Below, piece by piece: positions 6,946 to 13,755 of a stretch of 14,546 nucleotides of DNA. Position numbers and translations under genes: made by a program. The notes below the pieces were generated by a model, which was not told where the DNA came from, made no database searches, and saw nothing but the letters and a program-made list of their open reading frames with translations. Numbering within the stretch: position 1 is the first letter of the stretch; every line of letters begins with the position of its first letter. This DNA is from Acidobacteriota bacterium (GTDB taxonomy: Bacteria; Acidobacteriota; UBA6911): positions 1-14,546 of the forward strand of contig JAIRVC010000149.1 of NCBI GenBank assembly GCA_031254095.1, read 5' to 3'.

Positions 6946-7488
6946 TTATTTGAAATACCGCGCTAAAAGCCCCTTGAAGCTCGCGCAGTGACGGGCTTCG
7001 TCCCTTGCCATTTCGTGGACAGTATCGTGAATGGCGTCAAGTCCCTTTTCCTTGGCGCGCTTTGCGATGTCGGTTTTGCCGGCACAGGCGCCGAATTCCG
7101 CTTCGATCCGCATTTCGAGGTTTTTCTTCGTGCTGTCGGTAATTACTTCACCCAGCAGCTCGGCGAATTTGGCGGCATGTTCCGCTTCTTCATAAGCGGC
7201 TTTTTCCCAGTATTGGCCAATTTCGGGATAACCCTCCCGGAAAGCGACCCGCGCCATGGCCAGGTACATGCCCACTTCACAGCATTCGCCGTTAAAGTGA
7301 GCCTGCAGGTCTTTAACGATATCCGCGTCCACTCCCTTTGCGACTCCTGCCGCGTGTTCGGCCGCAAACGCGCCGCCGGCTTTCTGCTCGTTAAATTTGG
7401 AGGCTGGAGCCTTGCACTGGGGGCAGGCGGTTGGGGGCTCATCACCCGTGTGAACATAACCGCAGACTGAACAAACCCATTTTTTCAT
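6946..7488 (-). CDS. Reverse-type rubrerythrin (rubredoxin domain N-terminal)
   Basis: 180-residue non-haem iron protein of the rubrerythrin family, cytoplasmic. These act as NAD(P)H-linked peroxidases that detoxify hydrogen peroxide in anaerobes. Residues 1-32 are a rubredoxin-like FeCys4 site (Cys6, Cys9, Cys22, Cys25 in WVCSVCGYV and ACPQCKAP). Residues ~55-180 are a ferritin-like four-helix di-iron domain (NGECCEVGMYLAMA, YEEAEHAAKF with Glu101 and His104, EARHCASF with Glu164 and His167). This order is reversed relative to classical rubrerythrin and matches 'reverse rubrerythrin'. The start has an excellent TAGGAGAG upstream. Copy C ends only 37 bp upstream, leaving little space for a separate promoter. 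Copy B follows 40 bp downstream. Confidence 0.94.
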   Translation of the reverse strand: MKKWVCSVCGYVHTGDEPPTACPQCKAPASKFNEQKAGGAFAAEHAAGVAKGVDADIVKDLQAHFNGECCEVGMYLAMARVAFREGYPEIGQYWEKAAYEEAEHAAKFAELLGEVITDSTKKNLEMRIEAEFGACAGKTDIAKRAKEKGLDAIHDTVHEMARDEARHCASFKGLLARYFK

Positions 7489-7525
7489 GTTTCTCTCCTA
7501 AAGATTAAATACGCATCACCATTAA

Positions 7526-7673
7526 AAGGAAGTGTTGAATAAATGGTTGTGCGGGATGAAGCGCGAGGCGCACGGAGCGCAGGAACCGAGGCATATATCA
7601 ATGATATGTCGAGGTTACGAACACCGCGCAACGAAGTGATTCGCCCGCACAGCCATTTAGTCAGCACTTCCTT
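7526..7673. repeat. MITE-like palindromic element, copy C (148 bp, inverted relative to A and B)
   Basis: Arms at 7526-7555 (AAGGAAGTGTTGAATAAATG then GTTGTGCGGG) and 7644-7673 pair at nearly every position. Read in reverse it shares with copy A the blocks GTGCGGGCGAAT, CGTAACCT, ATATATGCCTCGGTTCCT and CTCCGTGCGCC. Its centre is itself palindromic (ATATCATTGATAT). The outer end of one arm touches the TAA stop codon of the metalloprotease gene (7673-7675). The arms have the same length but diverged sequence from A and B (GGAAGTGCTGA against GGAAACGCTGA), so this is an older or separate subfamily. Confidence 0.87.
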
Positions 7674-8980
7674 TACTCATACAGCTTTTTACCGTCAGCC
7701 TCAGGGAGCCCCAAAATAATACGGACAGAAGCGCCTTCTCTGAAAAGGGCGCTGAATTCCCCGTTCTGAATCAGTAAAAATCCTTCCGGAGTTACACGCC
7801 TTGAGACTTTAGAATAGCGAAGCCGGAACCAGTCGTCCATGGCGGCAAAGAATTTTTCCGCGTCATCGCCGGTGTCCCACTCCGTTTCAATCCAGACGGC
7901 ATTCCGTCCCGTGCCGTTTTCCAGAAGCAGAACCTCGTCTCCTCCCCATCCCGCCGCCGCGCGCCTGGCGCGGTCCTTGCTCATGTGAAGTTCCAACATC
8001 TGCCCCAGCATAAATTCTCCGAATACGCTTTTGTAGGGGATTTTCCATTCAGCGCCGAGTTTCGCCGCTTTTTCCGCGGCGTTTACCGGCTTCGGATTGT
8101 CCCGCGTTCCATAATATTTTTCCGGGTGCATGATCTGCTCGGATGACACCGGCGGATCCGAGTAAATTTTATTTACGGCTTCCCATGACGGATTCCGTTT
8201 CCATGCTTCCTGCAGAAACGCGGCGCCATACCCGTAAGGGAAAATCAGGGTCTCCCTGAGAAACCGCGGCGTGGTTGAAAGAGCTGGAGATTTCGACATC
8301 TCGGCATCCATCTGCGTTTCCATAATGAAAGCAAGGTTGGGCAGGTCGGAAAAATGCCGATTGAGCGGCTCGACGGTAAATTGCAGCGCCGTTACCGTGG
8401 CGTCGCCCTCAAACAGCGCCTGCTGCGCCAGCAAATAATCGTCGTTATCAGAGTTCCGGTTGGCGCGAAATCTCGCCTGTAAATCAAAATGCTGGTCTTG
8501 CAGCGCATGTGCGATTTCATGCGTCATGACCGATTCCTGGTCGGACATGGGAAGCCAGGAGGCGATAAACAGCATCCTTTCCTCCGGATCGTAAAACCCC
8601 TGCACCTGTTCGGTCAGAAGATCAATCACCGTTTGCTGGTAGTCGATTTTTTCCGGCAGCAGCCCCGTTTTTTTCAGCATCTTCTCTTCCAGTAAAATCC
8701 GATCCATCTGGTAATCTTCGTTGATTTTCCGGGCCATATAACCGGTAATTTCTTCGCGGCTTTTGATTCCTTTCTGAATGGGGCCTTTGAGTTCAAGCCC
8801 GCGCACACGCGCCGCAACGCCCGTCAGTTCGTCCAGGGCTCTCAGGATCTGGCTTTCGTCAATCTGCTCTGCGGCCGCGGGAACGCCTGCAATCAGGCAT
8901 AAAACTAACAATAATTTCCAAAGCGAACTGCAAAACTTTCCGGCTTTGCGAGCGTCTTTCCGTAACGATCGAATCAGCAT
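7673..8980 (-). CDS. Secreted or membrane-anchored HExxH zinc metalloprotease-like protein
   Basis: 435 residues with a basic N-terminus and one hydrophobic segment (SLWKLLLVLCLIAGVPAAA, ~19-37), consistent with a signal peptide or anchor. The catalytic motif is HEIAHALQDQHFDL (His154, Glu155, His158), followed ~33 residues later by EGDAT, whose Glu191 is a plausible third zinc ligand (gluzincin pattern). The rest is soluble. I know this combination from uncharacterised proteins of Acidobacteria and related phyla; the substrate is unknown. I prefer ATG at 8980 because GAGGA sits 8 nt upstream. An in-frame ATG at 8995, 4 bp after the fusion gene's stop, would add five residues but lacks a good ribosome-binding site. 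Tight spacing implies the same operon as the upstream fusion gene and ccmH. Confidence 0.8.
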   Translation of the reverse strand: MLIRSLRKDARKAGKFCSSLWKLLLVLCLIAGVPAAAEQIDESQILRALDELTGVAARVRGLELKGPIQKGIKSREEITGYMARKINEDYQMDRILLEEKMLKKTGLLPEKIDYQQTVIDLLTEQVQGFYDPEERMLFIASWLPMSDQESVMTHEIAHALQDQHFDLQARFRANRNSDNDDYLLAQQALFEGDATVTALQFTVEPLNRHFSDLPNLAFIMETQMDAEMSKSPALSTTPRFLRETLIFPYGYGAAFLQEAWKRNPSWEAVNKIYSDPPVSSEQIMHPEKYYGTRDNPKPVNAAEKAAKLGAEWKIPYKSVFGEFMLGQMLELHMSKDRARRAAAGWGGDEVLLLENGTGRNAVWIETEWDTGDDAEKFFAAMDDWFRLRYSKVSRRVTPEGFLLIQNGEFSALFREGASVRIILGLPEADGKKLYE

Positions 8981-8999
8981 TGCGGTTTTCCTCATTATT

Positions 9000-11756
9000 T
9001 CATTTCTTTAAAGATCGTAAATCATCAAATAAACGGCCTACCAATTGGCGCAGCCGCTCGGAGTCCTCCGGATACGGGTCAGACTTGGGACTTTCCGCGG
9101 GCATGAAAGCTTCCCCGAAAGCGACACGGACTTTGCGCGGGCGGATACGGCCGCTGCCGCGCGGCCAGACTTCATACGCGCCGGCGATTGCCGCCGGAAC
9201 CACCGGTACGGAAAGCTCGCGCGCCAGAATCGCCGCCCCTTTTTTGAACTCCGTCAACTCTCCGTCAAATGAACGGCCGCCTTCCGGGAAAATGCAGAGA
9301 ATCCCGCCTCGCCTCAGCCCTGCCGCTCCCGCTTTCATCGCGCCAAGCAAATGCGTATCTGGATCGACAGGAATAATATTCAGGATTCTGGCCGCGATTT
9401 TCATGACCGGCCCGGTGAAAAACGCGCTGTAGCCGACAAAGAACATCCTGCTGAAAACTCTGAATGGCAGCGCCGCGATAAGAACAAATGGATCGATATA
9501 ACTCTGATGATTCGGACAAATCAGGTACGGGCCTTTTTCTGGCAGATTTTCGAGACCGCCGGTTTTAAGCCGCAGTAGCGGTTTAAAAAGCCCATAGTAA
9601 AGCGTTTTTAGCACAATATATTTAAGAACCGATGCGGCTGTTCCCGAAGGGCTGAATACGGGTTCGCCGTTTCCGGGGCTTTCGGACAGAAGCTCTTTCC
9701 AGCTCCGGCGCGCGGCGGCCGCGTTTGCCGCGCCTCCCGCTTCGCGTTCCAGCCGGGCAATCAGATCACGGACGGTGAAAATTTCGGCGGCGTCGTCATC
9801 GGACAGGCGGACATCAAGCCGCTCCTCAAGGCCGGAGAGCAGTTCGACGCGCTCCATGGAATCAAAGCCCAGATCAAGTTCCAGATTCATATCGGGCGCA
9901 ATCGCTTCGTCCCGATGGTGCGCCTTGCGCATACAGTCGATAATTTCCCGCCCGGCGGCCGAGTCCATTATTGCCTGATCTTCGGCGCTCACGGCGGCCT
10001 GCGCAGGCGCGCCCTTGTCGCCGCTTTCAGCCAGCCTCTTAATTTCCAGCCTCCGGAGCTTTTTTGTCGTAGTGCGCGGGAGCGGCTCCGCCTGAATCTG
10101 ATAACTCATCAGGCGTTTGTATTTCGGCAGACGGCCGGAAAGCGCGGCGATTTCGTCACGCAGAGCTTCACGGGCATTGGAGATTTTTTTAGACTTCAGA
10201 TGCCCGAAATTCGGGACGACGACCGCGTGCGGTTTTTCTCCGCGCCCGTCGTCGCCTTGCACGCCGACAACCGCGATTTCCTGAATGTACGGGCATTGCA
10301 GGTAATGCGTTTCAAGCTCGTCGGGATAAAGGTTTTTGCCGTTCGCGAGTACGATGACTTCTTTTTCGCGCCCGGTAATGAACAGATTTCCTTTTTCGTC
10401 CAAACGCCCAAGGTCTCCGGAATGAAACCAGCCGCCGCGCATGGACTGACTCGTGGCTTCCGGATTTTTGTAATAACCGTCGGCAACTACCGGCCCGCGG
10501 ATCAGTACCTCGCCGACGCCCGTTTCGTCCGGCGAAAGAATTTTTATATCCATTCCCGGAATCGCCCGCCCCACGGAACCTATGGCGTTCGTCTTAACGC
10601 TGTTGACCGTACACGCGCCGGTTGTCTCTGTCAGGCCGTACCCCTGCAGGATGGTAAAACCCATGTTGTGAAAGTCGCGCTCAACCGCGATGTCAAGCCC
10701 GGAACCGCCGCTGAAGAAAAGCCTCAGGCGCGCGCCAAAACTTTTATGGACTTTTGCAAAGAACATTTTTCCGGCATTGAGTTTCAAATAGCGCAAGCTG
10801 AGGCGGTTCAGCGCCAGCATTCCGCGAAACGCCCGGCGCGCGAACGCGGGCCTGCGGGAAAGTTCCTCCTGAATACGGTTGTGGAACATATAGAAAAACT
10901 GCGGCACCGTGGCAAGGATGGTGATGCCCGCCTCCGAAAGCGCCTGCATGATTTCTGCCCGTTTCAGCGTGTCGGCAAAAACGACGTATCCGCCTTTGTA
11001 GAGCGGCAAAAGCACGTTAATTATCGAGGCAAAAACATGCTGAAGCGGCAGCAGGCAAATAAACGCATCGTCGGAAGTAATGTGTATGACGCCGAAAATG
11101 GAACGCAGTTCGTGCATGATGTTGGCGTGCGTCAACGGCACGCCTTTGGGATTACCCACGGTTCCCGACGTATAAATAATGACGACAACATCGGAGGGAG
11201 CGCTTTCCATAATTTCTGGCGGATTTTCGTCGCGAAGCGCGCTTTCGATTATTTCATCGAAGCTGCCGCAGCCGTCGTTTTTCGCGGCTTCGGAATCGTC
11301 GAATATTATGATTCTTTCATTTGGAATTCCCGCGCCGTCTAGCGCCGCTATGAGTCTTGCGGCCAACATGCCGCTCACAAAAACAGCCCGCGCTTCGGAA
11401 TTGTCGATCAGGCGCCGCCATTCCTCCGGTGAAATCTGGGTGTCAAGCGGCACGGCAACGGTTCCGGCAAAATAAGAACCAAAATACGCGATTGCCCATT
11501 CCGGACGATTTTCCGAAAGGATGGCGATCCGTTCGCCGCGCCGAACGCCAAGAATATGAAGCCCTAGCGCCGTTCCGCGAATACGCCGGTACGCTTCGCC
11601 ATAGGAAATGGACGCATAACCGCCGGGCGTTTTCAGCTTAAAGGCGGTTCGTTCGGGCCCGCGCCGGACAACCGCCGCGAAATGCCGGGTGAATGTCTCG
11701 TGAGCTTCTTTTGACAGCTCGTCGTTTGTGTCCAGGTCAGTGGGGAAATTAGTCAT
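9000..11756 (-). CDS. Acyl-ACP/CoA ligase - acyl carrier protein - PlsC acyltransferase fusion
   Basis: 918-residue three-part enzyme. Residues ~20-575 are an AMP-forming fatty-acid ligase: YTSGTVGNPKG (195-205), GYGLTETTG (~372-380), GWFHSGDLGRLDEKG (~442-456), NGKNLYP, and an atypical A10 segment PRTTTKKLRRLEIK whose lysine pair (565-566) replaces the usual GK. Residues ~595-672 are an acyl carrier domain with LGFDSMERVEL; Ser633 is the phosphopantetheine site. Residues ~710-918 are a PlsC-type acyltransferase with NHQSYID (His750, Asp755) and FPEGGRS (823-829). It probably activates free fatty acid, loads it on its own ACP and passes it to a lysophospholipid, a one-chain equivalent of E. 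coli Aas but with domain order reversed. The start overlaps the ccmH stop by 8 bp, so translation is likely coupled. Confidence 0.92.
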   Translation of the reverse strand: MTNFPTDLDTNDELSKEAHETFTRHFAAVVRRGPERTAFKLKTPGGYASISYGEAYRRIRGTALGLHILGVRRGERIAILSENRPEWAIAYFGSYFAGTVAVPLDTQISPEEWRRLIDNSEARAVFVSGMLAARLIAALDGAGIPNERIIIFDDSEAAKNDGCGSFDEIIESALRDENPPEIMESAPSDVVVIIYTSGTVGNPKGVPLTHANIMHELRSIFGVIHITSDDAFICLLPLQHVFASIINVLLPLYKGGYVVFADTLKRAEIMQALSEAGITILATVPQFFYMFHNRIQEELSRRPAFARRAFRGMLALNRLSLRYLKLNAGKMFFAKVHKSFGARLRLFFSGGSGLDIAVERDFHNMGFTILQGYGLTETTGACTVNSVKTNAIGSVGRAIPGMDIKILSPDETGVGEVLIRGPVVADGYYKNPEATSQSMRGGWFHSGDLGRLDEKGNLFITGREKEVIVLANGKNLYPDELETHYLQCPYIQEIAVVGVQGDDGRGEKPHAVVVPNFGHLKSKKISNAREALRDEIAALSGRLPKYKRLMSYQIQAEPLPRTTTKKLRRLEIKRLAESGDKGAPAQAAVSAEDQAIMDSAAGREIIDCMRKAHHRDEAIAPDMNLELDLGFDSMERVELLSGLEERLDVRLSDDDAAEIFTVRDLIARLEREAGGAANAAAARRSWKELLSESPGNGEPVFSPSGTAASVLKYIVLKTLYYGLFKPLLRLKTGGLENLPEKGPYLICPNHQSYIDPFVLIAALPFRVFSRMFFVGYSAFFTGPVMKIAARILNIIPVDPDTHLLGAMKAGAAGLRRGGILCIFPEGGRSFDGELTEFKKGAAILARELSVPVVPAAIAGAYEVWPRGSGRIRPRKVRVAFGEAFMPAESPKSDPYPEDSERLRQLVGRLFDDLRSLKK

Positions 11757-12258
11757 CCAGATCTCTTAGTTCTTTTTCGATAATATCGTCATAACGGCCG
11801 CCGCTGCCCGGCTGCGGCAAAGAATCGGCGGCGGTTGCCGCCGGGCGAACGCGCCTTTTTCCGCCGAACAGGAAGAGGCTCCAGCCGCCCAGAATAAGCG
11901 CCGCAGCCGGCGCGATGTAAGCCAGTGTGTTTATGCCGCCGGCGCGCGGCGCGGCCAGAATGCGCTCGCCGTATTTCACGACGTAGTAGTCCAGAATCTC
12001 TTTGCGGCTTTTACCCTGTTCGACCATTTGGCGTATTTCCGCCCGCATAAGATCGGATATTTCTGAAGGATGTTCAGAGATCGGCTGAGTCCAGCAGCAT
12101 GGGGCGATCAGGTTGTTTTCTATATCGCGCACAAGCGCGGCGTTGGCCGGGCCCATGGATACCGCCGGGTTTTGCGCGGCGGCGGCATAAGCCGCCGGAA
12201 TCGCCGGAATCATGAAAACGGCTATTATCAAAATACGAAAAAAACGTCCGCGCGTCAT
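11749..12258 (-). CDS. ccmH: CcmH/CycL-type cytochrome c maturation protein, CCW variant
   Basis: 169 residues: a signal peptide (~1-25, ending PAAYA), a periplasmic three-helix CcmH domain (~38-105), one membrane segment (~111-131, LAYIAPAAALILGGWSLFLF) and a charged cytoplasmic tail (DDIIEKELRDLDD). CcmH proteins reduce the apocytochrome c haem-binding cysteines. The usual LRCxxC site is replaced by LIAPCCWTQPISEH (Cys54, Cys55). Downstream conservation is good (EIRQMVEQGKSRKEILDYYV, KYGERILAAP). I know this CCW form from several anaerobic and acidobacterial genomes. The start has AAAGGG 4 nt upstream. No other ccm gene is in the window. It is the first gene of the operon with the lipid-ligase fusion, whose ATG overlaps its 3' end. 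Confidence 0.88.
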   Translation of the reverse strand: MTRGRFFRILIIAVFMIPAIPAAYAAAAQNPAVSMGPANAALVRDIENNLIAPCCWTQPISEHPSEISDLMRAEIRQMVEQGKSRKEILDYYVVKYGERILAAPRAGGINTLAYIAPAAALILGGWSLFLFGGKRRVRPAATAADSLPQPGSGGRYDDIIEKELRDLDD

Positions 12259-12544
12259 AAAACCCTTTCACTTGCGCCGCCGCAGTAGAAGCCAATAAAA
12301 AACCAGCTTTGAGTTTACCGTAAAGGAGTCGCTGAATCTCCATTAAATATCCGGATTAACAATCGGCATTTCCCATGTCTCAACCTTTTGCGGCGCGTCC
12401 AAAATTTTGTTGCGTTTCGGCGCAAAAGACATATCATAAGTAAAGTTTTCTATTTTGGTTCCGGAAAGTATCCGGAATGACGTGCTTGCCGATTGCGGGA
12501 ATGCACGGGGAGTACGCGCACTTTTATTGAAACGGTTGAGGGAA
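12259..12544. promoter_or_regulatory. Divergent intergenic region between ccmH and the LysM hydrolase gene
   Basis: 286 bp separating the minus-strand ccmH operon from the plus-strand wall-hydrolase gene, so it should carry both promoters. I could not pick out convincing -35/-10 pairs by eye. It also holds a minus-strand open frame ending at 12343 that reads like protein (see the separate entry), and a short inverted pair TTTCCGGA around 12455-12475. The ribosome-binding site for the downstream gene is GAGGGAA just before 12545. Confidence 0.5.
12343..12432 (-). CDS. Possible 29-residue ORF or 3' gene remnant
   Basis: A minus-strand frame ends in TAA at 12343. From ATG at 12432 it encodes MSFAPKRNKILDAPQKVETW and EMPIVNPDI. 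The frame stays open without a start codon for about 40 codons further upstream, into the antisense of the LysM gene. Codon choice in the last 40 codons resembles the real genes nearby (mixed third positions, GCG/CCG/GAT/AAC). There is no ribosome-binding site at 12432. I do not recognise the sequence. It could be the tail of a decayed gene once preceding ccmH, or chance. Confidence 0.2.
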   Translation of the reverse strand: MSFAPKRNKILDAPQKVETWEMPIVNPDI

Positions 12545-13735
12545 ATGAAAACGCATCATTTTATTGTTATTACCGCCGCCATTCTGGCTGCTCTGCTTGT
12601 CTCCGCGCCGGTATTTGCCGAGCAGCAGATTTACGTGGTTCGCAAAGGCGACAACCTTTACAGAATCTCGAAATCATTTAATACGACGCCGGAATCGCTG
12701 AAAGAAATTAATGGTTTAAACAGCGACAGGCTCAGCATCGGCCAGATTCTGAAAATCACCGCTTCGCTTCCGGTGGAATCGGCAAAGGAAGTTGCCGTGC
12801 CGAAAATTCAGCCTTCCGCCGAAACCGCCGTGAAGAAAACCAATCAGGAACAGCCGCAAATTCAACAAACTCAACAAATTGAAAATGACCAACAAGCGCG
12901 GAAAGAAACGCAAACCTACACGGTGCGCAAAGGCGACACTCTTCTTGGAATTGCAAGATCTTTCAATATTAGCGTCAACTCTCTTTCCGGCGCGAACAAA
13001 ATTAAAAACAGCAATACGCTAAAAATAGGACAGGTTCTGACGATTCCCGTCAGAAATAACGCCGTTGCCGAAACGCAGATCGCGAAAATCGAAACAGCGG
13101 CGCCTGCCAAAACACAGGTTGCGAAAGTCGAAACGGCGGCGGTCGTGTCCGCTAAAAAGCAGCCTGTGGCGACGGCAGCAGCCGTTGAAGCGAATCAGGC
13201 GGCTTCGCGGCCGGTGGTGAACGTAGAAGAACTCACTACAAGAGATCGCCTGGTTGAAGCCGGTTTTAATATGCTGGGCGTGCGTTATCGTTTTGGCGGA
13301 ACATCGGAAAAAACCGGATTTGACTGTTCCGCGCTGGTCAAAAATCTTTTCGAGAAAGTTGGGTTTACGCTCCCGCGTTCGTCCCGTGAACAATACAAAC
13401 AGGGAGAAAAGGTGGCAAAGGAAGATCTGCAGAAAGGGGATCTGGTATTTTTCTCTTCCAGCGGCAAAACGCCGACTCATGTGGGTATTTATATCGGCGA
13501 CAACCAGTTTCTGCACGCGGCAAGCAGAGCCAAAAAGGTTATTATCAGCGATCTTGGGAAAACCTGGTATGACCTTCGATATCTCGGCGCGCGCCGCATC
13601 ATGGATTTGTGGTGGGAGGACGCCCGCGGGCCGCTGAACGATGCGCCTTCCAAAGAATTGACCATGCCCATACCGCCGGGCGGCGCGCCGGATGAAAAGC
13701 TCGTTGCGTCCGCTGTGCCGCAGGAAGGTCAATAA
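12545..13735 (+). CDS. Secreted LysM-LysM-NlpC/P60 peptidoglycan hydrolase
   Basis: 396 residues. Signal peptide 1-25 (FIVITAAILAALLVSAPVFA, then EQQ). Two LysM peptidoglycan-binding domains at ~28-72 (YVVRKGDNLYRISKSFN) and ~124-168 (YTVRKGDTLLGIARSFN), joined by a Gln-rich linker. A second low-complexity Ala/Lys linker (~175-225) repeats the units AKIETAAPAKTQ and AKVETAAVVSAK. An NlpC/P60 cysteine peptidase domain spans ~230-352, with Cys261 (GFDCSALV), His312 (THVGIYIG) and His324 (FLHAAS) as the catalytic set. It should cut stem peptides of peptidoglycan in the periplasm or outside the cell. I chose ATG at 12545 because the signal peptide starts there and GAGGGAA precedes it; a TTG 30 codons upstream would bury the signal peptide. 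A ~44-residue Pro-rich tail follows the peptidase domain. Confidence 0.93.
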   Translation: MKTHHFIVITAAILAALLVSAPVFAEQQIYVVRKGDNLYRISKSFNTTPESLKEINGLNSDRLSIGQILKITASLPVESAKEVAVPKIQPSAETAVKKTNQEQPQIQQTQQIENDQQARKETQTYTVRKGDTLLGIARSFNISVNSLSGANKIKNSNTLKIGQVLTIPVRNNAVAETQIAKIETAAPAKTQVAKVETAAVVSAKKQPVATAAAVEANQAASRPVVNVEELTTRDRLVEAGFNMLGVRYRFGGTSEKTGFDCSALVKNLFEKVGFTLPRSSREQYKQGEKVAKEDLQKGDLVFFSSSGKTPTHVGIYIGDNQFLHAASRAKKVIISDLGKTWYDLRYLGARRIMDLWWEDARGPLNDAPSKELTMPIPPGGAPDEKLVASAVPQEGQ

Positions 13736-13747
13736 TTCCCCGGGGAA
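13736..13747. promoter_or_regulatory. 12-bp perfect palindrome covering the ROK gene ribosome-binding site
   Basis: TTCCCCGGGGAA begins directly after the TAA of the wall-hydrolase gene and occupies most of the 20-bp gap to the kinase ATG at 13756. Its right half GGGGAA probably serves as the kinase ribosome-binding site. It might be a regulatory protein site or a chance palindrome. With no loop it is not a normal RNA hairpin. Confidence 0.3.
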
Positions 13748-13755
13748 GCATACTT

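Noticed and set aside
9915..11342. 475-residue plus-strand open frame
   Set aside because: Antisense shadow of the ligase part of the fusion gene; no recognisable motif or ribosome-binding site.
12455..12544. Upstream TTG start for the LysM-NlpC/P60 protein
   Set aside because: It would add 30 residues before a clear signal peptide and has no ribosome-binding site; ATG at 12545 fits both.
13019..13732. 237-residue minus-strand open frame
   Set aside because: Antisense to the LysM-NlpC/P60 gene, Arg/Phe-rich and without domains.
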